Source: Anaerolinea thermolimosa
GTDB taxonomy: Bacteria > Chloroflexota > Anaerolineae > Anaerolineales > Anaerolineaceae
Length of the DNA: 64,000 nt
Direction: 5' to 3'
Assembly: GCF_001050195.2 (NCBI RefSeq)
Contig: NZ_DF967965.1
Location: forward strand, 2,205,035 to 2,269,034
Part shown: positions 55,388 through 63,065 of the stretch, piece after piece
Position numbering within the stretch: the stretch's first letter is position 1
How the letters are laid out: every line of letters begins with the position of its first letter
Notes under the pieces: generated by a model
The model's database searches: none
What the model was told of the DNA's origin: nothing
The model's input: the letters and a program-made list of their open reading frames with translations, nothing else
Translations under genes and position numbers: made by a program

Positions 55388-55781
55388 CCAGAACCGCCTG
55401 TCTGATAGCTTCGGCAACCTCGCGCGTGGAAGTACCCGGGCCGTATACTTCGGTCACTCCCGCTGCCTTTAACACAGGCACATCTTCTTCCGGAATAATT
55501 CCCCCCACAAACACTTTGACGTGTTCCTGTCCGTTGGCGCGTAGCAGTTCAATGATCCTGGGAACCAACGCTAAATGCGCCCCGGAAAGGATCGAAAGGC
55601 CAACCACATCCACATCTTCTTGCAGAGCCGCTTCGGCGATCATTTCCGGGCTCTGGCGCAGGCCGGTGTAGATCACCTCCATACCCGCATCGCGTAATGC
55701 CTGAGCGATAATCTTTGCCCCGCGATCATGGCCATCCAGTCCCGGTTTTGCAATGAGAACACGTATCTTTCTTTCCTCCAT
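55371..55781 (-). CDS. Methylmalonyl-CoA mutase B12-binding subunit
   Basis: A 136-aa stand-alone cobalamin-binding domain, as in the split mutases of archaea and some bacteria. The base-off/His-on motif DxHxxG is D16-G-H18-DRG21, followed by LSILSG and a GGIIPEEDV segment. It should pair with a catalytic subunit encoded elsewhere and with MeaB. GGAG before the ATG overlaps a 10-bp palindrome CCTGATCAGG (55790-55799). Confidence 0.92.
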   Translation of the reverse strand: MEERKIRVLIAKPGLDGHDRGAKIIAQALRDAGMEVIYTGLRQSPEMIAEAALQEDVDVVGLSILSGAHLALVPRIIELLRANGQEHVKVFVGGIIPEEDVPVLKAAGVTEVYGPGTSTREVAEAIRQAVLGEEVH

Positions 55782-55807
55782 GCTTCACTCCTGATCAGGT
55801 TAACTGG

Positions 55808-55813
55808 ATTATA
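55808..55813 (-). promoter_or_regulatory. -10 box of B12 subunit-meaB operon
   Basis: Minus-strand TATAAT; start point near 55801 leaves a ~20-nt leader containing GGAG. No clear -35. Confidence 0.5.
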
Positions 55814-55879
55814 CCCGCTGGAGACACCCCCATATCAGGAAGAAAATCCATATTTTTCCGATCGACCTTCCACACAATC

Positions 55880-55929
55880 TTGAGAATCTGACCTTTTTCG
55901 AGTACACTTGTTCTTGCAATTATTTGCAA
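55880..55929 (+). promoter_or_regulatory. fur-cbiMQO promoter with Nur-box-like operator
   Basis: TTGAGA (55880-55885), 17-bp spacer, TACACT (55903-55908). A 16-bp inverted repeat TTGCAA-TTAT-TTGCAA (55914-55929) begins right at the predicted start point (~55915). The half-site TTGCAA is that of the Nur box of Streptomyces (TTGCAA-N5-TTGCAA), with one base less in the spacer. Position predicts repression by the downstream Fur-family protein when metal is bound. Confidence 0.7.
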
Positions 55930-55942
55930 CTGCAGGTTTTCT

Positions 55943-56386
55943 ATGCGACTCGAACAGCTCACCGAACGGCTCAAAAAACTGGGATACCGCCTCACCCCTC
56001 AACGACTGGTAGTCCTTCAGGTGCTCGAAGACACCCCCCATCACCTCAACGCCGCAGAAGTTTATCAGCTCGTCAGCCAGCGTCTCCCGGGTGTCAATGA
56101 AGCTACCATCTACCGAACACTGGATTTTCTTGTGGGGCACGGGCTCGCCCTGGCCGCTCACATCGGCAGCGGGAGGATCGTCTACGAGTCAACCGCCCAC
56201 GAGCACCATCATCTTATTTGCCGTCGGTGCGGCCAGACAACAGAAATTGATCACAGTGAACTCGCCCCGCTTTTTGAACATTTTGAGCAGACCACCGGTT
56301 ATCACATCGATTCAAGTCATGTGACCTTCTTTGGTTTATGCCCGCACTGTCTCGCCGACAGGCAGGGATCATCATTTATTTCATAA
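55943..56386 (+). CDS. Fur-family metal-responsive repressor (Nur-like)
   Basis: A 147-aa Fur-family regulator: N-terminal winged helix with LTPQRLVVLQVL and NEATIYRTLDFL, then a metal domain with HEHHHLICRRCG and a second CPHC pair forming the structural zinc site. Metal specificity cannot be read from the sequence alone, but the nickel/cobalt-type ECF genes directly downstream and the Nur-like operator point to nickel or cobalt. Ribosome site weak (CAGG). It starts the operon and should repress itself. Confidence 0.85.
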   Translation: MRLEQLTERLKKLGYRLTPQRLVVLQVLEDTPHHLNAAEVYQLVSQRLPGVNEATIYRTLDFLVGHGLALAAHIGSGRIVYESTAHEHHHLICRRCGQTTEIDHSELAPLFEHFEQTTGYHIDSSHVTFFGLCPHCLADRQGSSFIS

Positions 56387-56396
56387 GGAGGAACCT

Positions 56397-57344
56397 ATGC
56401 TCTACTCACCTGCACCCATGCACATTCCCGATGGATTTCTCTCCATCCCCGTGGCCATCATCCTCTGGATCCTTTCCATCGCTCTTATTGCAATTGCTTT
56501 CCGAAGGGTCAGTTCAGATCTCGGTGAACGGGAAGTGCCTGTAATGGGGGTTCTGGCGGCGGCCATTTTTGCCGGACAAATGCTTAACTTCAGTGTCACA
56601 GGGGGCACTTCAGGGCACCTGCTGGGTGCGGCCCTGGCTACCATTCTCCTCGGCCCATGGGCTTCTATTCTTGTGCTCACCTGTGTGGTTGGCATCCAGG
56701 CTCTCATCTTCCAGGATGGCGGGCTGGTTGTGCTTGGCGCCAATATTTTCAATATGGCCATCGTAGGAAGTTTCGTCGCCTATGCAGTAGTCCGCCTCTT
56801 CCAGCGGCTTTCCGGCGGTCGCCGCTGGGGAATCATCGGGGGGAGCTTTGCCGCCGGGTGGGCTTCCATTTTTATCGCGGCACTTGCCTGTGCACTGGAA
56901 CTGGCTCTATCAGGAACTTCTCCGGCCAATATTGCAGTCCCCGCTATGGGAGGTATCCATGCATTAATCGGCATTGGCGAAGGGTTGATCACCCTGGGTG
57001 CGGTAACCCTGGTGCTGGCTGCCCGACCTGACCTGTTGAAATCGGGGCAGGAGCACGCTCGCGCCACCGTGTGGGTCTGGGTTACCGGCGGGTTGATCAC
57101 GCTCGTCCTTGCTGTTCTTTCTCCACTTGCCTCCAGCCATCCCGATGGCCTGGAATGGGTCGCTGAACAGGCGGGCTTCCTGGAAAAGGCACGAGAACCC
57201 GGCCTATCCATCATTCCCGATTACACCTTTCCCGGCATTTCCAATGAGGCGGTAGCTACCATTCTCGCCGGGATTGTTGGGAGCCTCCTTGTGCTCGCCG
57301 TAGCCCTGCTGGTAGCCTATTCTCGCCGACGGAAATCGACCTGA
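56397..57344 (+). CDS. cbiM: CbiM-PDGLE nickel/cobalt ECF substrate component
   Basis: A 315-aa membrane protein. The N-terminal ~220 residues are CbiM/NikM (MHIPDGFLS with metal-binding His, then seven or so membrane segments); the C-terminus (~235-315) has the SHPDGLEWVAE start of a PDGLE (CbiN-like) domain with a final membrane helix, so CbiM and CbiN are fused. AAGGAGG at 56385-56391 directs ATG 56397, adding seven residues before the conserved MHIPDG; an internal ATG at 56418 would give the canonical N-terminus. Takes up Ni2+ or Co2+. Confidence 0.9.
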   Translation: MLYSPAPMHIPDGFLSIPVAIILWILSIALIAIAFRRVSSDLGEREVPVMGVLAAAIFAGQMLNFSVTGGTSGHLLGAALATILLGPWASILVLTCVVGIQALIFQDGGLVVLGANIFNMAIVGSFVAYAVVRLFQRLSGGRRWGIIGGSFAAGWASIFIAALACALELALSGTSPANIAVPAMGGIHALIGIGEGLITLGAVTLVLAARPDLLKSGQEHARATVWVWVTGGLITLVLAVLSPLASSHPDGLEWVAEQAGFLEKAREPGLSIIPDYTFPGISNEAVATILAGIVGSLLVLAVALLVAYSRRRKST

Positions 57345-57394
57345 TGGAATCACTCTTTAGAAAATCCGCCGCACCAGAGCAGGAATGAGACCCC

Positions 57395-58192
57395 ATGCAT
57401 GCGAACTTCCTTGATCCCTATCAGGAGGGCACCAGTCCTGTTCACAGGCTGGATGCACGCATCAAACTCATCCTGGTGATTGCCTTCATCCTCACCTCTG
57501 CCCTCACTCCTGCCGGAGCCTGGCCGATTTTCACTCTCCTTTTATCTCTCGTTCTTTCGGCAGAGCTGCTCAGCGACCTGGGAATTGTTTTTTTTATGAA
57601 ACGTGCCCTGCTGGCATTGCCCTTCGTCCTGGCAGCTCTGCCACTTCTGGTGACGGTGGATGGGGTTGTGCTCCTGGCTTTACCTCTTGGGCTTTCAATC
57701 ACTCAGCAGGGATTAGAACGTTTTATAAGCATTTCGCTGCGGTCGTGGATTTCCGTCCAGGCCGCCGTTCTGCTTGCTTCCACCACAACCTTCCCCGAAA
57801 TCCTCCATGCCATGCGTGCTCTGGGTCTACCCAGGTTAATGGTGGCAATCATCGGGTTGATGTGGCGATACCTTTTCGTGATGGTTGATGAGGTGCTGCG
57901 GATGTTACGCGCTCGCACAGCACGCAGTGGCGAAAGTGAATTCTCCGGGCATCGTGCAGGGGGCACCATTTTCTGGCGCTCACAGGTGGCCGGAGGTATG
58001 GCCGGCAGTCTCTTTTTGCGATCTCTGGAACGCTCCGATCGCATTTACCACGCCATGCTCGCCCGCGGTTATGATGGCGAAATCCGCAGCCTGCCCCAGC
58101 CCGGCCTGCGGCCTGTGGACTGGCTGGTATTGTTCATCGTTCTTCTCCTTCTTTTATCTCTGCTGGTTTTAAGCCGTATCCTCTGGGGGTAA
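57395..58192 (+). CDS. cbiQ: ECF transporter transmembrane component CbiQ
   Basis: A 265-aa T-component. DPYQEGTSPVHRLDARIKLI opens it, several membrane segments follow, and two cytoplasmic coupling motifs (ALGLPRLM and the RSLERSDRIYHAMLARGYDGE segment) contact the ATPase. It lies 50 bp after cbiM and 6 bp before cbiO. Confidence 0.93.
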   Translation: MHANFLDPYQEGTSPVHRLDARIKLILVIAFILTSALTPAGAWPIFTLLLSLVLSAELLSDLGIVFFMKRALLALPFVLAALPLLVTVDGVVLLALPLGLSITQQGLERFISISLRSWISVQAAVLLASTTTFPEILHAMRALGLPRLMVAIIGLMWRYLFVMVDEVLRMLRARTARSGESEFSGHRAGGTIFWRSQVAGGMAGSLFLRSLERSDRIYHAMLARGYDGEIRSLPQPGLRPVDWLVLFIVLLLLLSLLVLSRILWG

Positions 58193-58198
58193 ATCGCT

Positions 58199-58909
58199 AT
58201 GAGCTGCGTCGTAGAAATTCGGGATCTCTCTTTCACCTATCCCGACGGGCACAAAGCCCTGGATCATATCACGCTGGATCTGGCCCATGGCGAGAAAGTT
58301 GCCCTGGTCGGGCCAAACGGAGCAGGCAAATCCACCCTTCTCCTTCATTTAAATGGTATTTTACCCCGTCAAACGGGTGAAATTCGGGTAAGCGGGCTGG
58401 ATGTTTCGGGCAAAAACCTGGGGCGCGTCCGCGCACTGGTAGGGCTGGTCTTCCAATCTCCCGACGACCAGCTCTTCTCACCCACCGTTTTCGACGATGT
58501 TGCTTATGGCCCCATCTATCAGGGGTTACCCGCAGAAGAAGTGCGCCAGCGCGTTCAAGAAGCCCTCGAGCGGGTGAAAATGAGCGAATATAGCTCAAGA
58601 GTCTCTCATCATCTCAGCGTAGGTGAGAAAAAGCGCATCGCCATCGCCACTGTCCTTTCTATGAAGCCTGCCGTGCTGGTGCTGGATGAACCCACCGCCG
58701 GGCTCGATCCGCGCGCTCGCCGTACTCTCATTGAACTGTTACGAGAGCTACCCATAACCATGATCGTGGCTTCTCACGATCTCCCTATGGTAAGGGAACT
58801 ACTCCCCCGCACGGTCGTCATGGATCAGGGGCGCATTGTTGCTGACGGCCCCACAGCAACCATCCTCTCAGATCCTGACCTGCTCGCCCGCCATGGTCTG
58901 GAACAATAA
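58199..58909 (+). CDS. cbiO: ECF transporter ATPase CbiO
   Basis: A 236-aa ATPase with Walker A GPNGAGKST (38-46), Q-loop GLVFQSPDDQLFS typical of ECF ATPases, signature LSVGEKKRIAIA and Walker B VLVLDEPTAGLDP. It powers CbiMQ from the cytoplasmic side. Last gene of the fur-cbiMQO operon. Confidence 0.94.
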   Translation: MSCVVEIRDLSFTYPDGHKALDHITLDLAHGEKVALVGPNGAGKSTLLLHLNGILPRQTGEIRVSGLDVSGKNLGRVRALVGLVFQSPDDQLFSPTVFDDVAYGPIYQGLPAEEVRQRVQEALERVKMSEYSSRVSHHLSVGEKKRIAIATVLSMKPAVLVLDEPTAGLDPRARRTLIELLRELPITMIVASHDLPMVRELLPRTVVMDQGRIVADGPTATILSDPDLLARHGLEQ

Positions 58910-58969
58910 TTACTTCCTTCCAGAATCGTAAAGTAACGCAACTCTCCATCCACTGCCATTAATTTATGG

Positions 58970-58975
58970 TATGAT
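58970..58975 (+). promoter_or_regulatory. Extended -10 of hypothetical gene 59036
   Basis: TGGTATGAT (extended -10); leader about 54 nt with GGAG at 59024-59027. Confidence 0.45.
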
Positions 58976-59035
58976 TTTCCCGCACTTGCCAACCGGCTGT
59001 GCACTGCCTTTTTAAGCATAGTTGGAGTGAACGTT

Positions 59036-59398
59036 ATGGACGAAAAAATCACCATCATCGAAGGCCCACCACCAGTTTTTGAGTCGGTTATGGATGGCTG
59101 GGCGCTGGGTTTGAATGAGAGTCCTCGCCTTTACAACCTGATGCTCACCCGTGTGCGAACTTTCAACGGGCATGCACTGGTTGAGCGTTGTAATCGAGCC
59201 TGGCGGTCAAAAGGGGTCATTTATCTGCATTACCGCAACCCCCTGGGAATGGAAGAACGTGCCCCCATTCTCGCCGCCCGCAACGTAGAAACTGAGGAAG
59301 GCCATGTACTCCTCCTGTGGTGCCGCCGCCGTCCAGAAGATATCGATGAAGAACTCGATTTCGGTGATGAAAACGACCAGGAAGAAGACGAATCATGA
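59036..59398 (+). CDS. Hypothetical acidic protein upstream of aminotransferase
   Basis: A 120-aa soluble protein: a mixed N-terminal part with an RVRTFNGHALVERC segment and a strongly acidic C-terminus (EELDFGDENDQEEDES). GGAG eight bases before ATG 59036 sets the start. No family recognised. Its stop overlaps the start of the class V aminotransferase by ATGA (59395-59398), so the two are coupled. Its last two thirds are part of the 583-bp tandem duplication. Confidence 0.7.
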   Translation: MDEKITIIEGPPPVFESVMDGWALGLNESPRLYNLMLTRVRTFNGHALVERCNRAWRSKGVIYLHYRNPLGMEERAPILAARNVETEEGHVLLLWCRRRPEDIDEELDFGDENDQEEDES

Positions 59399-60342
59399 CG
59401 CTTGACATTGCTGCCATTCGTTCCCATTTTCCGGCACTTCAACAGCCGGCAATCTTTTTAGACAACCCCGGCGGAACACAAATTGCCCGCCAGAGTCTTG
59501 AACGGATACATACCTATCTGACCAGGACCAATGCCAATCACGGGGGTGAGTTCGCAACCAGCCGGGCCTCAGATGCCACCATCGATGCCGCCCGTGCCGC
59601 CATGGCCGATTTTCTCAACGCTTCACGTCCTGAGGAAATCGTTTTTGGCCCCAACATGACATCGCTCACCTTTAACCTCAGTCGAGCCCTGGCACGAACC
59701 TTCCAACCGGGAGACCTTCTGGTAGTCACTCATCTCGACCACGATGCAAATATTTCTCCCTGGTTGAGCGTTGTAATCGAGCCTGGCGGTCAAAAGGGGT
59801 CATTTATCTGCATTACCGCAACCCCCTGGGAATGGAAGAACGTGCCCCCATTCTCGCCGCCCGCAACGTAGAAACTGAGGAAGGCCATGTACTCCTCCTG
59901 TGGTGCCGCCGCCGTCCAGAAGATATCGATGAAGAACTCGATTTCGGTGATGAAAACGACCAGGAAGAAGACGAATCATGACGCTTGACATTGCTGCCAT
60001 TCGTTCCCATTTTCCGGCACTTCAACAGCCGGCAATCTTTTTAGACAACCCCGGCGGAACACAAATTGCCCGCCAGAGTCTTGAACGGATACATACCTAT
60101 CTGACCAGGACCAATGCCAATCACGGGGGTGAGTTCGCAACCAGCCGGGCCTCAGATGCCACCATCGATGCCGCCCGTGCCGCCATGGCCGATTTTCTCA
60201 ACGCTTCACGTCCTGAGGAAATCGTTTTTGGCCCCAACATGACATCGCTCACCTTTAACCTCAGTCGAGCCCTGGCACGAACCTTCCAACCGGGAGACCT
60301 TCTGGTAGTCACTCATCTCGACCACGATGCAAATATTTCTCC
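59177..60342 (+). repeat. Perfect tandem duplication, 583-bp unit
   Basis: Copy 1 is 59177-59759 and copy 2 is 59760-60342; I see no difference between them. CTGGTT occurs at the left edge, the joint (59760-59765) and the right edge (60343-60348), so the event used 6-bp microhomology or is an assembly loop. The unit spans the end of the hypothetical gene and the start of the aminotransferase gene, leaving both genes intact once each and a broken hybrid between them. Confidence 0.95.
59395..59871 (+). pseudogene. Truncated 5' copy of class V aminotransferase
   Basis: The first 123 codons equal those of the intact gene at 59978. At the duplication joint the frame runs into the copied 3' part of the hypothetical gene in a wrong frame and stops after 158 aa in total. 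It lacks the PLP lysine and cannot be active. The copied tail of the hypothetical gene (59766-59981) follows as a second fragment without a start. Confidence 0.9.
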
Positions 60343-61237
60343 CTGGTTACATGTGGCTGAAGATCGTGGGTGTCGGGTACGTTGGGTCGATTTTAACCCC
60401 CATACGGGCATGCTAGACCTGGATGACTTCCGCTCCGCATTGGAAGAAAGGCCCAAACTGGTAGCCTTTGGATATGCCTCCAATGCGCTGGGGACGATTA
60501 ACCCGGTCTATGAGATGACCTCTCTGGCTAAAAGAGCCGGGGCTCTGGTATACATCGATGCGGTGCAATACGCCGCCCACGGGCCCATCGATGTGCAGAA
60601 AATCGGGTGTGACTTTTTAGTCTGTTCGGCTTACAAATTCTTCGGGCCACATGTGGGTGTGCTCTACGGGCGGTATGACCTGCTGGACCGCCTGTCAGCC
60701 TACCGGGTGCGTCCGGCACCGGCTGACCCACCGGGTAAATTTGAAACAGGCACCGGTAACTTTGAGGGGTATGCCGGGGTGCTTGGCGCTTTAGAATATT
60801 TTGAATGGCTTGGCAAGAATTTTGGCCATGACTTTCTCGAACTCTATTCGGGTGAATACACAGGCAGAAGGCTGGTCTTCAAACAGGCCATGGCGGCGGT
60901 GCGGGCCTATGAAGCTGAACTCTCGCGCGCCATTCTAGAGGGGCTCCACTCTATCCCGGGCGTTCATATCTACGGCCCTGCCACCCCAGACCTGATTGAT
61001 CATCGTGTGCCTACCATTTCTTTCACCATGGAGGGGCATTCACCGCAGGAGATTGCCCGCAGGCTTGACCAAGAGGGAATTTACGTCTGGAATGGGAACT
61101 TCTACGCTCTTGCCGTCACCACCCGCCTTGGACTGGAAGACAAAGGCGGCCTGCTGCGAGTTGGCGCCACCCATTACAATTCTCTGGATGAAATAGCCCG
61201 CCTCATCACCGCTCTCGAGCGAATGGCTTCAAAATAA
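59978..61237 (+). CDS. Class V aminotransferase, cysteine desulfurase-like
   Basis: A 419-aa PLP-dependent protein. The PLP lysine is in CSAYKFFGPHVGVLYG, preceded by YIDAVQYAAHGPIDV with the cofactor Asp and a His; these match the cysteine-desulfurase-like subfamily with 'KFFGPH'. No Cys is evident at the persulfide loop position of true NifS/IscS, so the reaction is uncertain. It follows the duplication, keeps its ATGA overlap with the copied fragment of the hypothetical gene, and ends at a terminator. Confidence 0.88.
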   Translation: MTLDIAAIRSHFPALQQPAIFLDNPGGTQIARQSLERIHTYLTRTNANHGGEFATSRASDATIDAARAAMADFLNASRPEEIVFGPNMTSLTFNLSRALARTFQPGDLLVVTHLDHDANISPWLHVAEDRGCRVRWVDFNPHTGMLDLDDFRSALEERPKLVAFGYASNALGTINPVYEMTSLAKRAGALVYIDAVQYAAHGPIDVQKIGCDFLVCSAYKFFGPHVGVLYGRYDLLDRLSAYRVRPAPADPPGKFETGTGNFEGYAGVLGALEYFEWLGKNFGHDFLELYSGEYTGRRLVFKQAMAAVRAYEAELSRAILEGLHSIPGVHIYGPATPDLIDHRVPTISFTMEGHSPQEIARRLDQEGIYVWNGNFYALAVTTRLGLEDKGGLLRVGATHYNSLDEIARLITALERMASK

Positions 61238-61244
61238 CCTTGAA

Positions 61245-61275
61245 GGGTCGCCTCAACAGCGACCCTGTCTTTTTA
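61245..61275 (+). terminator. Intrinsic terminator after aminotransferase
   Basis: A 7-bp stem (GGGTCGC / GCGACCC) with a 7-nt loop followed by TGTCTTTTT. A second, imperfect inverted repeat follows at about 61279-61311. Confidence 0.75.
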
Positions 61276-61404
61276 AATGGCAAACGCCAGAGTGAGGGGG
61301 GCACCCTGACGTTTACCGGGATTATTTTACCCCAACTTTCTGAAAACATCAAGCGGAAACATTACAATTTCATAATTAAATACTAATTTTAATCGCACAT
61401 CACC

Positions 61405-61647
61405 CACACCCTTCCGGGTGCTCTCAACCTGGATAAAAAAAATGCCCCAGGAGGGATTCGAATACCACACCCTTCCGGGTGCTCTCAACCTGGATAAAAA
61501 AAATGCCCCGGGAGGGATTCGAATACCACACCCTTCCGGGTACTCTCAACCTGGATAAAAAAAATGTCCCAGGCGGGATTCGAATACCACACCCTTCCGG
61601 GTGCTCTCAACCTGAATAAAAAAATGCCCCAGGAGGGATTCGAACTC
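61405..61647 (-). repeat. 61-bp tandem array derived from tRNA-Arg 3' half
   Basis: Four units begin at 61405, 61466, 61527 and 61588 (plus-strand coordinates), period 61 bp, with only a few substitutions. Read on the minus strand, downstream of the tRNA, each complete unit holds the variable-loop and T-stem start (AGGTTGAGAG), a 19-nt insert with hairpin CACCC-GGAA-GGGTG (GNRA loop), then TTCGAATCCCTCCTGGGGCA (T-loop to acceptor end) and a run of seven or eight T. The plus-strand-first unit is partial. The last unit merges into the real tRNA 3' end. Confidence 0.9.
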
Positions 61648-61698
61648 TCAACCTAGGCGTTAGGAGTGCCTTGCTCTGTCCTGTTGAGCTACTGGGGC
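61625..61698 (-). tRNA. tRNA-Arg (anticodon CCU)
   Basis: A 74-nt cloverleaf on the minus strand without encoded CCA: acceptor GCCCCAG/CTGGGGC, D-stem GCTC/GAGC, anticodon loop CTCCTAA (anticodon CCT), T-loop TTCGAAT, discriminator A. There is one A-C mismatch at the bottom of the anticodon stem and one in the T-stem, so it may be slightly degenerate. A -10 box lies nine bases upstream, and T7 follows the 3' end. It decodes AGG. Confidence 0.88.
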
Positions 61699-61707
61699 GT
61701 CTTCCCA

Positions 61708-61720
61708 ATTATACTATAAT
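61708..61720. promoter_or_regulatory. Divergent -10 boxes for tRNA-Arg and MFS gene
   Basis: Minus-strand TATAAT at 61708-61713 (nine bases before the tRNA) and plus-strand TATAAT at 61715-61720 (for the MFS gene) are separated by one base. -35 elements are not convincing. Confidence 0.55.
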
Positions 61721-61757
61721 ACTCCCAAGACTGAATCGCCTGAGGGAGCCCCTTTCT

Positions 61758-63065
61758 ATGGATGAAAAACAACATAAACGAGCTATCTGGGCCTGGACGT
61801 TCTACGACTGGGCCAATTCGGCCTTTGCCACGACCATCATGGCCGCCGTTTTACCCGTGTATTATGCCTCAGTAGCCGGCGCTACCCTGCCAGGTAACCT
61901 GGCCACGGTTTACTGGGCCTACACAACATCCATCAGTCTGCTCATCGCGGCGGTGCTTAGCCCCATCCTGGGCGCAGTTGCCGACTTCACCGGGGGTAAA
62001 AAGCGTTTTCTTACCATCTTTATGCTCCTCGGGGTAGCTGGAACAGCCCTGTTATACTTCGTCCGCACCGGTGACTGGCTCATGGCTTCCATTTTCTTCA
62101 TTCTTGGAGATGTCGGTTTTGCCGGTTCCCTCGTGTTCTACGACGCTCTCCTTCCTCATGTGGCACGACCCGACGAAATTGATCAGGTCTCTTCGCGTGG
62201 ATATGCCATCGGGTACCTGGGCGGAGGACTGCTTCTGGCCATCAATCTGGCAATGATCATGCTGGCGCCCCCCGAATTAACCGGCCTCATGACCCGGCTT
62301 TCGTTTCTCAGTGTTGCCCTCTGGTGGTTTGTATTTTCCATTCCCCTCCTGCGCATCGTTCAGGAACCCCCACGCCGCATTCAGGCCGGTGAACTGGGGG
62401 TTAATCCGGTGCGGGTATCATTTCAGCGACTGGCGCACACCTTTCGCGAAATCACCCACTTTCGCGATCTGTTCCTTTTCCTGGTCGCCTTCTGGTTCTA
62501 CAACGACGGCATTGGTACCATTATTAAAATGGCCACCATTTACGGCGCCGAGATTGGAATTGGCCAGACCACCCTCATTGGAACGCTCCTCATGGTGCAA
62601 TTCGTGGGCATTCCTTTTGCGTTTCTTTTCGGCTGGCTGGCCAAACGGATTGGGACGAAAACCTCCATCTACATCAGCCTGCTGGTTTACACGGGTATTT
62701 CCATTGCAGGCTTTTTTATGTCGCAAGAATGGCATTTTTGGGCGCTGGGGTTCGCTGTGGCTACCGTACAGGGGGGCAGTCAGGCACTCAGTCGCTCGTT
62801 GTTTGGCCGCATGGTGCCCCGCAGTAAGTCTGCCGAATTTTTTGGTTTCTTCTCGGTGAGTGAAAAATTCGCTGGCATTGCTGGCCCATTTGTCTTTGGT
62901 GTAGTTGGGCAGATTGTCGGCCACAGCCGGTTGAGTATTATTTCGCTGATCATCTTCTTTGTTATCGGGGCGGCTCTGCTCACCCGTGTCAATGAACAGG
63001 AAGGCATCCGGGCCGCAGAAGCTGAAGAGACCAGCTTAATTGCCGCCTCGATGCCAACTCAATAA
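61758..63065 (+). CDS. MFS transporter, UMF1/Atg22-like
   Basis: A 435-aa membrane protein with about 12 hydrophobic segments. AWTFYDWANSAFATTIMAAVLPVYY near the N-terminus and GAVADFTGGKKR in loop 2-3 are typical of the UMF1 (Atg22-like) MFS branch, possibly an amino-acid or peptide exporter. GAGGGAG nine bases before ATG 61758 sets the start. From 62215 onward the gene lies in the 1025-bp duplication; this copy is intact. Confidence 0.88.
   Translation: MDEKQHKRAIWAWTFYDWANSAFATTIMAAVLPVYYASVAGATLPGNLATVYWAYTTSISLLIAAVLSPILGAVADFTGGKKRFLTIFMLLGVAGTALLYFVRTGDWLMASIFFILGDVGFAGSLVFYDALLPHVARPDEIDQVSSRGYAIGYLGGGLLLAINLAMIMLAPPELTGLMTRLSFLSVALWWFVFSIPLLRIVQEPPRRIQAGELGVNPVRVSFQRLAHTFREITHFRDLFLFLVAFWFYNDGIGTIIKMATIYGAEIGIGQTTLIGTLLMVQFVGIPFAFLFGWLAKRIGTKTSIYISLLVYTGISIAGFFMSQEWHFWALGFAVATVQGGSQALSRSLFGRMVPRSKSAEFFGFFSVSEKFAGIAGPFVFGVVGQIVGHSRLSIISLIIFFVIGAALLTRVNEQEGIRAAEAEETSLIAASMPTQ

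Noticed and set aside
61405-61647. CRISPR array
   Set aside because: The units are contiguous 61-bp repeats without unique spacers, and no cas genes are present.
61405-61698. Integrated element with att sites at the tRNA
   Set aside because: tRNA 3' ends are repeated, but no integrase or foreign genes lie between or next to them; kept only as one possible origin of the array.
62418-62924. 168-aa minus-strand reading frame, repeated at 63443-63949
   Set aside because: It is antisense to the MFS gene and appears twice only because of the duplication.
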